64,000 bases of DNA. Source: Shinisaurus crocodilurus (lineage: Eukaryota > Chordata > Lepidosauria > Squamata > Shinisauridae). The notes under the pieces were generated by a model. It was given only the letters and a program-made list of their open reading frames with translations. It had not been told where the DNA came from and did no database searches. The DNA lies in NCBI GenBank assembly GCA_021292165.1, contig CM037877.1, forward strand, positions 81,623,691-81,687,690. The letters are read 5' to 3'. Positions 23,462 through 34,935 of this stretch are shown here, one piece after another (position 1 is the stretch's first letter; every line of letters starts with the position of its first letter). The translations under genes were made by a program, and so were the position numbers.

Positions 23462-24460
23462 ACCCACCACCTCCAGAGATCATCTGTTCCACTGCTGAAC
23501 AGCTCCCACCATTAGGATATTTCTCCTAATGTTTAGCCAAAGTCCATTTCCCTGTAATTTTCACCTGTTGGTTCTAGTCATGCTCTCTGGAGCAACAGAG
23601 AACAAATCTGCTCCATTTTCTGCATTACAGCCTTTCAGATATTTGAAGACCGCAGCCATCAAGTCCCCCATTAATCTCTTCTCCAGGCTAAACCTATCCA
23701 GCTCTTTCAACCATTCTTCATAGGACTTAGTTTCCAGATCCCTCACTATCTTGGTTGCTCTTCTCTGGATTCACTCCAGAGACCTGGGTTCTTTCTACAT
23801 GTACTGCTGCCAAGCCAGGTCTCTCTCATCCTATACTTGTGTCTTTGATTTTTTCTGTACCTAAATGCAAGACTTTACATTTATCTCTGTTGAATCTCAT
23901 CTTGTTAGATTTGGCCCAGTATTCCAGCCTGTCTAGATACTTGTGAATTTTAATTCTGACTTCTATGGTGCTAGCTACCCCTCCTAGCTTTATGTCTTCT
24001 GCAGATTTGATACGTAATCCCTCTACACCAGTGTTCTCCAACCTTGGGTCCCCAGATGTTTTTGGCCTACAATTCCCAGCATGCCCCAGTCAGAGTAGCT
24101 GGCTGGGGCATGCTGGGAGTTGTAGGCCAAAAACATCTGGGGACCCAAGGTTGGAGAACACTGCGAGTCTACACTGTCATCCAAGTCATTTATAAAATGT
24201 TGAACAGCACAGGGCCTAGAACAGAGCTGTGAGCACTCCACTTGAGACCTTCCTCCAGAAGGATGCTGAGCCATTAATTAGCACTCATTGATTGCTCAAC
24301 CAGCTGTGAATCCTCCTAACTGTAGTATTGTCCACAATCTCATCAGCAAGGATATAATGGGAAACCTTGTCAAATGCTTTGCTGAAATCAAGATATATTA
24401 TGTCCACAGCATTCATATGATGTACCAAACTGGCATGAGAAACCTTTGTCGACTCCTAGT
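23462..24460 (-). pseudogene. CR1-clade LINE, RT C-terminus and 3' region, broken
   Basis: On the minus strand the stretch 24041 to 23826 translates to a recognisable CR1 reverse transcriptase tail. The core 'LDRLEYWAKSNKMRFNRDKC' (about residues 37-56 of that ORF) is followed by KVLHLG, the segment after the catalytic YADD motif. The upstream part (24460-24170) corresponds to the preceding palm region with frameshifts. A hAT hairpin MITE (24029-24163) sits in the middle. Non-functional, 5'-truncated. Confidence 0.8.
24029..24163. mobile_element. hAT hairpin MITE, copy B
   Basis: A 135-base palindrome, almost identical in layout to copy A at 10949. It is inserted in the CR1 fragment; the flanks carry ctctacac (24021-24028) and gtctacac (24167-24174), a 7/8 match with a 3-base offset on the right. 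Confidence 0.88.
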
Positions 24461-24469
24461 AATCAATAC

Positions 24470-25215
24470 ACCACAAAAATCTGACCTGTAGAAAAAAGCT
24501 GCCTGCTGAGAACCTTGGCACATGTAGGAAATATAGTAGTGTTTGCAGTGAGCAGGAGAATTATCTACCAGCACTTACAAATAATCCAGACAGGCTTGTG
24601 GTTTTGTGAGTGGTGGTGTTATATCAGTACACAATACCACTCTAGGCTCCCTGTTACAGCTATATCTATTGGTTCAGTCTCAGAGTATGAAGATTGTATT
24701 TTAGTACTAGTGAGCAATTTGCTTATTTAATAATCAGATTTTATTAAAGTCACATAAATGTGAACTTCAAAAATAAAATGAAGCACATTAAAATTATCCC
24801 CTACTTAAATAATCTGGCCATGAAAAACTAGCCAAGAAAATACCTTCTGAATATGGATGAAGTTACAAGAAGGAGTTCCATAGCTGTGCCCTCAGGAAAC
24901 ATCTCAAATCCCTCCCCACTGCACACACAACCAGCAGAATCATACAATCCATTTTGTTGGAGAGTGTGAATATTTGAACCAAATGGCGTCAACCATGTGG
25001 AGCTTTTATATCCAATTAGTATCTTCTTTAGAGCTCAAATGGACTGGAAAAGAACTATGTGATTAGTCCCACCCAGGTGGTTAGAATACTCATACACACT
25101 CCTCAGCAGAGTGGGATCACACCATCAGGAAGTGGCTTCCATGCCTCTGGCTGTGTGTGCCAAGGGGGCCTAAGCACCCTTGCTATTCAAGCGGTGTATA
25201 TAGCTAGTATTATTA
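24470..25215. other. Non-coding DNA, no gene seen
   Basis: ORFs at 24515 and 25059 lack domains, and the latter runs into a SINE. Confidence 0.5.
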
Positions 25216-25216
25216 C

Positions 25217-25460
25217 TAGCCAGTGTGGCATAGTGGTGAGAGTGTTGGACTGGGACTCGGGAGATCCGGGTTCTAGTCCCCGCTCAGCCATGAAGCTCAC
25301 TGGGTGACTTTGGGCCAGTCACTGACTCTCAGCCTAACCTACCTCACAGGGTTGTTGTGAGGATAAAATGGCGAGGAGGAGGAGAAGGATTATTATGTAA
25401 GCCACCTTGGGTTCCTTGCAGGAAAAAAGGCGGGGTATAAATATAATAAATAAATAAAAT
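25217..25460 (+). mobile_element. Sauria-type SINE, full length
   Basis: Complete head ('gccagtgtggcatagtgg'), B box ('gggttctagtcccc') and '(aaat)n' tail, with a small GGA expansion in the body. Confidence 0.95.
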
Positions 25461-25461
25461 A

Positions 25462-25711
25462 CAGTAATACCTTGGATTGCAAGTAACTTGGTTTGAGAGC
25501 GTTTTGCAAGACAAGCAAATTTTTATTTATTTATTTATTTATTTTTGACTTGATATACAAGCGACGTCTTGCAATACAAGTACTGTAGTACGGCTTAGAT
25601 TAAAAATCTCTGTACAATTTTTTTGGGGGGGATTTCGTTTTGATATAAGAGTGTTTTGGATTACAAGCACGTTTCCGGAACGAATTATGCTCTCAGTCCA
25701 AGGCATGACTG
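25462..25711. mobile_element. Tigger/pogo-like MITE
   Basis: Inverted ends 'cagtaataccttggattgca' and '...agtccaaggcatgactg' are flanked by TA on both sides (25460-25461 and 25712-25713), the target duplication of Tc1/mariner-type elements. The interior ('acaagcgacgtcttgcaata', 'gtgttttggattacaagcac') is shared with the truncated copy at 33507-33662. No transposase ORF. Confidence 0.8.
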
Positions 25712-25776
25712 TAAATAAATATTATTAAGGGATAACTCTCAGTTAACGTTAAGCATTTCAACAGGACAGAGTTGAA

Positions 25777-25815
25777 TTGCAAGAGATCCCCCAATTCTTA
25801 GGGGATCTCTTGCAA
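25777..25815. repeat. Perfect 15-bp stem hairpin
   Basis: 'ttgcaagagatcccc' and its exact complement are separated by 9 bases. No surrounding gene suggests a terminator or RNA function. Confidence 0.7.
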
Positions 25816-26048
25816 AAAATTTCCTACCATGAAAATGCCTGCTCACCCAGGCTGTTAGCACTTACAGATTTCCCTTTTTGTTCCTTTTCTTCTCACAACT
25901 CTCTCATTCAAATTCAGAGTCCAGCAGTGTCCACAGGCACAGCCCTTTCTCTCTGCTTCACTTCTGCTCTTCTCACCCCACACTCTCAATTCACTTTCTG
26001 AAGAACTTTTTATTCTCAATATCCCACTGCTATCCCACGCCCCCTCTG

Positions 26049-26078
26049 TCACACACACACACACACACACACACACAG
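26049..26078 (+). repeat. (CA)n microsatellite
   Basis: About 15 uninterrupted CA units. Confidence 0.95.
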
Positions 26079-26136
26079 CACAAGCCCTTGTCATTTGCTG
26101 GTCATGCTGCTGCTGACTGGCATTCGGGCATGCATT

Positions 26137-26740
26137 TTTTTTATTTTATTTTATGTTATTTCTATACCACCCAATAGTTGAAGCTCTCTGGGCGGTTTAC
26201 AACAATCAATTAAAAGTACAATAAAGCACAATATAAAATATATACAATAGAAACATTATAAACATTTAAAACCAATTTTTAAAAATATTTTATTTATTTA
26301 TTTATTTATTCGTTCATTTATTCATTTTCTATACCGCCCAATAGACGAAGCTCTCTGGGCGGTGTACAACAATCAATTATAAACAAACAAACAAACAAAC
26401 AATAAAATACAGTTAAAATATAAACAATAAAATATTATGAAATTTTTAAAACCAATTTTAAATCCGTAAAATGAGTTAGTAAAACATGACCGCTAAAAAC
26501 AATTTACCACCCCACCATATACCATTTAATTATTAAAAGCCTGAACATAGAGGGAAGACTTAACCTGGTGCCAAAAAGATAGTAGGATTGGCACCAGGTG
26601 GGCCTCAGGAAGGAGCTTGTTCCACAGTAGGGGGGCTACCACAGAAAAGGCCCTCCCCCTTGTTGCCGCCCTCCGAGGTGGCAGTTGGAGGAAGGCCGCA
26701 GATGTTGAACGTAGTGTCCGGCTAGATTGTGGTTGGGAGA
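26137..26740 (-). mobile_element. L2-clade LINE 3' ends, two in tandem order
   Basis: Two minus-strand 3' termini ('ctataccacccaatagttgaagctctctggg' and 'ctataccgcccaatagacgaagctctctggg') lie 160 bases apart. The second continues into the post-ORF region ('ggtgccaaaaagatagtagg', 'gaaaaggccctcccccttgt'). Probably one L2 inserted next to, or into the tail of, another. Confidence 0.8.
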
Positions 26741-27116
26741 GGCATTGATTTCACTGCTAGCATTGCAGCTACTTCAGCTGAGGAATCTTTGTTTATTTAA
26801 AATAATTTATCACCAACCTTTCCACAGAGCAGTCTACAAGGCATCACTGAGGGAGCATAGGTGTATCTGAATCTCTCTCTCTCTCTCCCTTACCTGCATC
26901 ACCACGTTAGATCTTGAGAGGGTGTAAGCTGAGCCAGCAATTGTTGCCTGCCCACTACTAATTTCACAATCAGTGTTCTGCCGAAACTTGCAATAAGGCA
27001 CTAGGAAAGTGATCCCTGTGGTAAATAGATTTCAAGCCATTTGGGACTTTACAGGTTAAATCTATTTTGAATTGTGGCCGGAAGACTATAGAAAGCCAGG
27101 GAGACTATGAAAACCC

Positions 27117-27404
27117 ACTGGCTGGGTTTGCACAACATGGTAAGCCACGGTGGCTACACTAAACACTAGAACAAGCCATGGCTTCAAAGGATTGCCTCGA
27201 AGCCATGGCTGCCGTGCACCACCTCCTACTCAAGCCTTGGGGTGGAAGAGGCGAGTGGCGGTGCCACCGGTGTCTGCTGCGCACTGCCTTCCTAAGCCCT
27301 GCTTTCTTAGCCATGGCTTTGAAGCCATCCTTCGAAACCATGGCTTGTTCTAGTGTTTATGTAGCCACCGTGGCTTACCATGTTGTGCGAACCCAGCCAG
27401 TGGG
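27117..27404. mobile_element. Foldback MITE with 'ctgggttcgcacaacatggt' ends
   Basis: The left arm, 'cccactggctgggtttgcac' at 27116, is complementary to the right arm ending 'gtgcgaacccagccagtggg' at about 27404. Complementarity continues through 'ggtaagccacggtggctac' and 'actagaacaagccatggctt', over 60 bases per arm. Related blocks occur at 17935, 27640-27770, 37318 and 59205. The overlapping ORFs reflect GC content and palindromy, not a protein. Confidence 0.7.
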
Positions 27405-27780
27405 CGCTCGTGGGAAGGCAGGAAGCTGATTGGCAACAAGAGTGGCGTGGGGATTGTGCTGCTCTTGCCAAGTGGCTCACTTGTTGTGGGGCTTCCCCCC
27501 CCCCCCCGTGAGTCATGTCATCTGGGTTTGGACAACACAGCAAGCTGTGGAGGGTTAAACCCTACAAGCCATTGTTTCTTGGGGTGGCTTCATAGCCATC
27601 CTGATGCCACTACGGGAGGGAGGGGGCTGGGTGTAGACGACATGTGCGTGTCATGCAAACCCAGTCAGTGTTTCTTAGCCATGGCTTCGAAGCCACCCTT
27701 TGAAGCCATGGCTTGTTCTAGGGTTTATTGTAGCCACTGTGGCTTAGTGTGTTGTGAGAACCCAGCCAGTGTGTTCACAG
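27405..27780. repeat. Related foldback-MITE debris
   Basis: Contains further copies of 'gccatggcttgttctagggttta', 'gccactgtggctta' and 'gtgcgaacccagccagtg'-like ends, plus a C-run near 27497. The block looks like a second, partly rearranged element of the same family next to the first. Confidence 0.5.
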
Positions 27781-28089
27781 TGGCCCATGTCTGTCAAGTT
27801 GTTACAGCATTCTGTGGCCACTGCTGCCTCTAGGCCTGACACTCAAGCCCTTGTCCTATATTTCACAGTGTATTTCCATCCTACCTGCTTACAACCTTGT
27901 GTACTCTGCTCCCCAGCCAGTTCCTGGATTGTTCACCTAGACAGAACATGCCCAGATATTCTACGCATTTATAAGCATCAACTTTTTCCTTTATCTTACA
28001 GCTCCCAAACATGCATACATACTGGACCTGAGAGCAAAAGAACAGCATATGGCTTCTGCAGTAGAGAGCTTAGCACCAAAATCTGAAGT

Positions 28090-29720
28090 CTGCATCGGGG
28101 AGAAAAATGTGTAAAGTTCTATGTTTTGTGTATGTAACAACATCTCCAATGGAAGGTTTCTCAACCAGTGGCGGTAATGGCTCTATTTCTGTACTGCCTC
28201 TCCCTTGGTAGTTCCCTAGGAGCAAAGGAAATGATCAGAGATCCAGAGAGGCAATGTGGGATGTAGCGAGCCTGATTTTGTCGAGCACAACCTGCCTCCA
28301 GCACAACCTGCCTCTCTCTTATCCACAAAGCCATGACATTCTCTAGCTCCAATGAAAACCTTTGCATCGCTGAAGAATGAGACAGGAATGGGGGAAGGGG
28401 GCTTTGAACTATGTAATAATTTAATCTTTCATTGATCCTGTATGTAGGATGACATCATTTGATTAATTACGCTTTTATTGTTTGATCTATGAATTTCCCA
28501 TTGCACTGTCAAAGTTCATATTAACTTTCTATTAAAGCAAAACAAAGCACCACAAGTTTATCTAATACATGTTATCAAACATGCATCATTTCTAGAAATG
28601 CAAATTATCTGACAATGAATCAAGGAAGCTATTTCAGGGCTGTCATTTTAATAATCTGTCCTTTTAAATTACTTTGGGACTTTAAAATATTGAAATTGCA
28701 ATATTCTCAGTTTTTGTGTTTAGATATTAATAAAATACATTAATATTTTATTAAAATTATGGTTGAACCAGCTAATGGATTTCTGTTCTCCTTAGGCTAG
28801 CTTTATAGCACTGCCCATAAGCCATATAAGTCCTTCAGAAATGTTCATATACTAATTTCAAATATCCTCAATTTACAAAATGAATTCTTCTACTGACAAA
28901 TCCTGCACTGAGCCACATTCTGTTTGAGAAAATGCAAGCATAAATCCAGATGGGGAATTCGTGTGCTCCACATTTCCATCAGCATTTATGCAAGGGTAAT
29001 ACTGTAGTACCATTACATTTTTAACCCATAAGGTTAGTTACTGTAGGATGTGGCATACGCACATTCCCTTGGTGACAAGACAGCCCAGAAAGTATGATGC
29101 TGTATGAACAGCATTCACCACCACACTGAGTTTTGCAGAAGCTTCCCCACAAACTCCAAGACAAGTTGCCCATAGTTATAATGCCCCAAAGGTGGGCTGG
29201 CTCCTTTGGTGCTTTTTATCCATTATTAAAAAGCCCATGGAGAATACTGTAGCAGCACAAGTTAGTCACAACAACTAACTTCACCATCAACCCGGTTCTT
29301 CTTCTTTTTTAATGTTTTATGTTTTATTAAAAACAGAACAAACACCACAAATACATGTAACATACAAGAAAGAAAGAGAAAAGGTAAGAGAAAAAAGAAA
29401 GAAAAAAAAGAGGGGGGGGAACCTAACTAAAATGGACTTCCAATTATCTCCACAACAAATACAAGTAACAACAATTTCTCTTACTCTATAATTACAAAGA
29501 AAGTTCACTTTTTTCTATTGTTTAAAATTATTCTTTCAACAAACCCATTTTTAATTTCTTAATTCTAGCCCCTGCAAAAAATCTATTTAAGAAATCCACT
29601 CAACAATAAACAAAAGTTATCTTTTCTCTAATTAATTACATATGTTAGCTATCTCAACCAGTTCCAACATCTTCCCTTTCTACTATTATAAACACTAATC
29701 CCATGTCTTCTTTCCAACTA
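28090..29720. other. Non-coding DNA, no gene seen
   Basis: Mostly unique AT-rich sequence; an A-rich purine stretch at 29360-29425 is low complexity. Confidence 0.5.
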
Positions 29721-29888
29721 CAGTATTTTTCCATGTATAAGACTATACTTTTTCCTAAAATTGTTAGACTAAAAATTGAGGGTCGTCTTATACACAGAAG
29801 TAAGCCAAGGAGAGAACCGCGCAGTTGCGAAACTGCCCTGTGGGGGGCGTCTTATACATGGGGGCATCTTATAGACGGAAAAATACGG
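29721..29888. mobile_element. Mariner-type MITE
   Basis: Ends 'cagtatttttccatgtataa' and 'cttatagacggaaaaatacgg' are inverted repeats, flanked by TA on each side (29719-29720, 29889-29890). Internal 'cgtcttatac' occurs in both orientations. Non-autonomous, no transposase. Confidence 0.82.
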
Positions 29889-29889
29889 T

Positions 29890-31129
29890 ACTTATCCTTT
29901 GGCGCCCCGCCCCCCAAAACAGTTCAGCTTCAATTGTATATTAATCTTTAGGATCTTAAATTAGTAGATAAATGTATGACCAATCCCACCCCCAATCTCT
30001 TTTAAATCATTCTGCCAAGCCACCCGTCTTTTAAACTAAATTCAATTTAAATCTCTATCCCTTGAAAGTAAAGGTCACACAGTCCAAAATAATCCATCAC
30101 AATTATGTCTATATCCTCTGCTTTCATTCTTATAATAAAGTGTTGTTGGAAAATGTAATCCTTTGTCTTCTTTTAAATCTCTCATCAAGCCAGTTCTCAC
30201 AATCAAACAACCCATGGTAAACAAACCATGTCTTGTTTGTGAGTGTGTGTCCGCGAGTGAGCATGCTGGTTCCCACCTGCTTGCCTGCTTCTGCTTTCTT
30301 AAACATTGCAGGTCACTCATTTCCATATTCCAAACTTAAATACTATTGATTTCAATGGTTCTACTAAGTGTGGACCCAACCCATTGCGAACTTCAGCAAC
30401 ATCACTAGCTAGAGCACAAGTAAGACACACTTTAGCAGCTAGATATCCTCAAGAATCAGAGTAGCCACTCATATACACCCACTTACAAGACTACTGCTGT
30501 AATGGTCTCTTATGAGACAGCTGTAGAATTCAAACGGGTGCTAAGGCAAGTTCTAACCACAAATTGTGACTTATTCTGCAATTATTACCTAGAGATAAAA
30601 CAAAATTCAATTCTTTCACTTTAATACGTCTTTAATTTCCCTAGATGTTCATGAGAGACAGAATGCTAAAGGATTTAATAAGCATATTCAGAGCAAGGTT
30701 AAGTTCATATTAAATTAAATTAAGACTACATCAGATATATTTTTTCTTATATTTTTAAGACACACAAAGGGAGAAGGTAAATTTTTGGCAGAAGACACAA
30801 GAGCTACTTCAAGATCTCTGGAAGTTCCATTTGTCAGAATCATGCATATCTTTACAAGTAATCATTGATCTACTCAACAACTCAAAATCAGAAACAGCCC
30901 TTTGATGTATCAAAGCTATACATGGCCAAGAGATGCAGAACAGAGGCATTTGTACGGAAGGTATGTTTGGTTACAAAGGTAAACTACAGAGCAGAATGAT
31001 TTCTTAAAAAAGCATTCTCTACTCACAGTGGTTCCATTGATATCCCAAACTTAACATTTTTTTTAACACCTTGGACCTTTTTTGTTTAATAACACCTGGC
31101 ATATTATAAATCTCCAAATAAAGAAGATG
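29890..31129. other. Non-coding DNA, no gene seen
   Basis: No domain-bearing ORF, RNA gene or clear repeat noticed. Confidence 0.45.
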
Positions 31130-31201
31130 AGCATAAGAATATAAGAAGAGCCATGCTGGATCAGACCAAGGGTCCATCTAGTCAAGCATTCTGTTCACAA
31201 G
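31130..31201 (-). mobile_element. SINE/LINE tail, 'agaagagccatgctggatcaga' type
   Basis: On the minus strand this gives '...ggtctgatccagcatggctcttcttatattcttatgc', matching the tail of the tRNA-SINE family at 21091. Confidence 0.55.
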
Positions 31202-31314
31202 ATGAATCTCGAATGTTTCAACAACTAACTTCTCTAGCACCTCCTAACAATAGAATTTAATGGGAATTTTTTAGCCCCCAGAATTTTGCCTCTTTCTATC
31301 TGCTGTTACCTATG

Positions 31315-32288
31315 CAGGGATGGGGACTCGGACTCGAGGACTCGACTCGTGAGTCGGACTGAGTCCCCCCTCTGACTCGACTCGGACTCGAGTCCCAATA
31401 TTTTTAATGGGACTCGAGACTCGACTCGGGACTCGAGACCAAGGACACTTCAACATCCCTGGGCTGTGCCAGAAGGAGTGGAGAGGAGCGAGAATGCCAG
31501 TAAAGAGCGCATGGAAGCGAGGTGTGCCGCTGCTCGGCCACTATGGACGGCTACCAGGAGTGCAGCCCCAACAGTGTGTCAAGATTTATTTTGATTGATG
31601 TGTTGCGTACTTGGGAGAGGCAGAAGAAGGGCCTGAGATCTGGTTCCAGCAAGTTCATCACCAGTGGAGAGGGTGTTCAGTGAGGGTGGAATTGTGATGA
31701 GATCTCACCGTTCCAGAATGGGGGCCAAACATTTAGAAAAAATCATGTTCCTCAAATGCAACATGGATAAGTTTTAGGAAGTACAGCAAGTTTATTTTTT
31801 TAAATCATTTTTCTAAAATGCAACCTTTCAGACATTTTGGGTTTGGCTGCCTCTGCCTGCCTGTCTGGGGTTCCCAGCCTCCTCTGTCTGCCTGGTCTCT
31901 TCTTGACCAGTTCAACAGTTGAATTGTCCAAGACAAAGGCCTCTGCCTGCCTGTTTTGGGGTTCCCTGCCTCCTCTGCCTGCCTGGTTATTTTGGGTTTT
32001 TCTGCCTGGTCTGTTCTTGCCAAAATCAGTTGCAGAGTTTTGAAATAAAAAGGCACACTTGTGCCTAGAATTTATTTAAACCACACATCTGAAGTAGCCT
32101 TATTTTGTTGGGGGAAAACCCCATTGATTTTAATAGGGACTCGTGGAGTCAGCTTTGGGAGTGACTCGTGACTCGTGACTCATGAGTCACCATTCTGGAC
32201 CAAGGACTCGGACTTGGACTCGAGACTCGGGTCCAAAGACTCGTGACTTGACTCGTGACTCGAGACCAAGGACTCTTCAACATCCCTG
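31315..32288. mobile_element. hAT non-autonomous element with GACTCG-array ends, copy 1
   Basis: Begins 'cagggatggggactcgg' and ends 'ggactcttcaacatccctg', flanked by a perfect 8-bp duplication tacctatg (31307-31314 and 32289-32296), diagnostic of hAT insertion. Both ends are built from dense direct and inverted copies of gactcg/gagtcg. At 31442-31461 an internal 'ggacacttcaacatccctg' repeats the right terminus, so 31315-31461 alone looks like a complete 147-base minimal unit. The core (31462-32120) contains repeated 'cctctgcctgcctg' motifs and no transposase. Confidence 0.88.
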
Positions 32289-32296
32289 TACCTATG

Positions 32297-33500
32297 ATCA
32301 GAAGGAAAAAGAGTGTTGGGGTGCTGAATTCTCTCCACTGCTAAGCAGATAACAAGCAAGCTATTCATTACATTAACTCACTGGCCATTTCTATTATTAT
32401 ACCTGTGGGGGGGGGGGTTTACAACAGAGCAAGAGAGCTGCAAAACTGCTGACACATCTGCTTAAAGCTCCATAGGATGGGGATGGAGGAGGAACAATGC
32501 CTGCCTTTCTTTTAGGGCCCATGGCATGAAATGTTAATTACTTGGCTTCCATGAGCAAGCTCATTTTCTTCTGAACTCTTGATTCTATAAAGATAGTAAG
32601 GTTACTGCTACTAAAACATGGACTTAAAATACCGTTTACCTTCTGAAGTATTGTGTAATCGACTTTCCATACAAGAGGCACAGGAAATGAGTTAATCTCC
32701 AGTAACAAAGTTAATAGGGAAGGATTTAAGGGTGTGTGTGTTTAAACTTTATCTCCTGAACAGAAGTACAGTTTCCACACTTTGAAAACTACTGGTAACT
32801 GGATAGAGTCACTAAGCCTCTTAAATCAGGCCATGTAAAAGATGGAACAACATACAAATTATTTTATTGGGTAGTAGTGACTTATTTTTGAAGACCTGTG
32901 AAAAGTATGGAAGCAAGAGGGATTACAATTTCCTAACATTCTCTACATTCTTTTTTGCACAACAGAAGGGCTGTTGCTTTGCTGTGACCAGGACCAATCC
33001 AAGACATTTTGTCACTTGAGGTGAAGGACAAGGTTGTACCCACCCTTATAGGGAAGCCATCACTCTTTATCATACAATTCTGGCTGCAAACACTGCTATG
33101 TCATCATGTAGCATAAGTTCCCAGGGACTTTCCCCACTCCCATTTTGAAAGTGCATTGCAGCCACCAGATTTCCTAGCCACTTTGAGCAGCTCTTCCCTT
33201 AAGAAAAGTTAAAAAAAAAAAAAAAGAGGAAGAGAATAATGGATTAAAAGCCCTTGGACTATCCCATATTAATGTAAGTTTAGTACACTCCCCCATACTG
33301 GATGCGTTAATTTTATTAAACCAAAACAAACACTTCTTTGGAAAGAAAAAGCTACGGGGCGGGGCCAGCTTTGTTGAACCCAGCAGGATGGGAACAGCTA
33401 GTGGCTTCTCAGATGGGGAATGGCCAGGGGTGTGGCTGCTGCTGCTACCACCCAACATCCACTGCCTGAGGCAACCAATTCATTCTGCCTTGCTCTGTAT
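32297..33500. other. Non-coding DNA, no gene seen
   Basis: Contains a G-run near 32407 and an A-run near 33210. No supported coding feature. Confidence 0.5.
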
Positions 33501-33506
33501 GTGTTA

Positions 33507-33662
33507 TACAAGTGACGTCTTGTAATACAAGTACTGTAGTATGGCTTAAATTAAAAATCTCTGTACAAATTTTTTTGGGGGGATTTCGTTTTGATATAAG
33601 AGTGTTTTGGATTACAAGCACGTTTCCGGAACGAATTATGCTCTCAATCCAAGGCATGACTG
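33507..33662. mobile_element. Tigger/pogo-like MITE, 3' part
   Basis: Nearly identical to 25557-25711 ('caagtgacgtcttgtaatac' to 'caaggcatgactg' plus TA). The left inverted end is missing. Confidence 0.78.
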
Positions 33663-33664
33663 TA

Positions 33665-34430
33665 AAGTATACTGGCTGAGCTGCTATAATGTACGGTATG
33701 TGTGAGAAATCTGTAATCAAGCTACAAAAGAATTTGGCCAGGTTTGAACTGGGCTTTTTGAAACCCTGACCAGCACTAGGCTTAAAGAACTAACTCTGTA
33801 GGCCAAGAAGCATACAGAAAACAAACTGTGGGTTTTTCAGCCCTGACAAATCACTGCCCGCAGTCCCCCCCATTGAAGAGGCGCTGAGAATCAAGGATGG
33901 CATCTTCAGTTTCTCTCCTCTTGCAGCATTATCCAATGTTCACACACATTCTAATGGCCATGGGCGAAGATGGAAGTTCAGTCCTCTAATGTTAACAAAT
34001 AGTGCAGATTAAGTGATGGAAATGAAAAGTCAGTTTAACTGTGAGTAAAATCTCACAAAACCTAGATATGAATTGGGGGAGGTCATACAACCTGAGGAAA
34101 GCGGAAAAAGAGAGAAGAGGTATGTGGCTGAATGCTGGGAAGCTGAGGGGAATATTGTCCAGAGAAGGGTTCGGGGGACTGAAGGAAGAAAAATTGACTA
34201 GGAAATGTCTCACTAAAACCAGGGGTGAATGGGACTAGGAATTGAAGAAAGGAATGTCCAAAGAAAAGGGGGATCGGGGTAAAAATCTGACACCAGAAAT
34301 CAGGAACAGGAAGAACTATATGCTATTGCCAGGAAGAGGATGCAGAGGTGAAGTCTGGATGGTTGTGGTCCAGAAACCAAAGCAGCAAAGATTTAATAAC
34401 AAGTGAGATTAAATTTTAGATATTGAATTA
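33665..34430. other. Non-coding DNA, no gene seen
   Basis: ORFs on both strands at 33992-34238 are purine/pyrimidine-biased mirror images without domains. Confidence 0.45.
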
Positions 34431-34439
34431 AACAGCCAA

Positions 34440-34620
34440 GTATCAGGTACATAAAAAAACAAAGATAGCTGTGCTGGTCCATGAAAAAAAAAATAATCTA
34501 AAATCCACGGTTGGGCAATACCTTTATTAGGGCCAACCAAAATGCCAGAAAAGATTGTGCAAGCTTTCAAGTTCTCTGGAAGTCTTCATCAGGCTAGAAT
34601 CTAGATGATAAAAAGAAAAG
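34440..34620 (+). repeat. Dispersed repeat, 'gctgtgctggtcca...cttcatcaggct' type
   Basis: Carries phrases 'atagctgtgctggtccatga', 'ggccaaccaaaatgccagaa' and 'aagtcttcatcaggctagaa', recognisable as an interspersed repeat in reptile DNA. I cannot fix the class with certainty. Confidence 0.45.
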
Positions 34621-34879
34621 AAAAGCGGGAGTGGGGCGGGGGCAGGAGATGACAATAAAAAGCAAAGGTTGGGCCAGTTATTGTGGCCATGAAGTCTGCA
34701 GCTTAGACTCATTCTCAAGATAGCGATTGCAGACCAAAATGAATTAGTCATAGTCATGGCAGGTACTGCAGGTATCAGATCAAATATAGCATACTGGGAC
34801 AAAGAAGCAATGGCTGATCCCCATTTCTGAAAACATAAAAGGCTGACTGTAACTGTCTTTTGCTTTGTTTTGCCCAAGG

Positions 34880-34935
34880 CCATACTGACTGGGGATGATG
34901 GGAGTTGTAGCCCAACCCATCTGGAGGGAACCAGG
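34880..34935. mobile_element. hAT hairpin MITE fragment
   Basis: 'gatgggagttgtagcccaac' followed by 'ccatctggaggg' is half of a palindromic hAT MITE of the same general type as that at 37081. Confidence 0.5.

Noticed and set aside
25777..25815. Transcription terminator or microRNA hairpin
   Set aside because: The stem is perfect but short (15 bp), with no gene upstream and no longer flanking complementarity expected of a pri-miRNA.
27150..27833. Several overlapping ORFs suggesting a gene
   Set aside because: They lie in inverted arms of foldback MITEs, and mirror-image ORFs appear on both strands.
29317..29508. Coding ORF on the minus strand
   Set aside because: Dominated by an A-rich/T-rich low-complexity tract.
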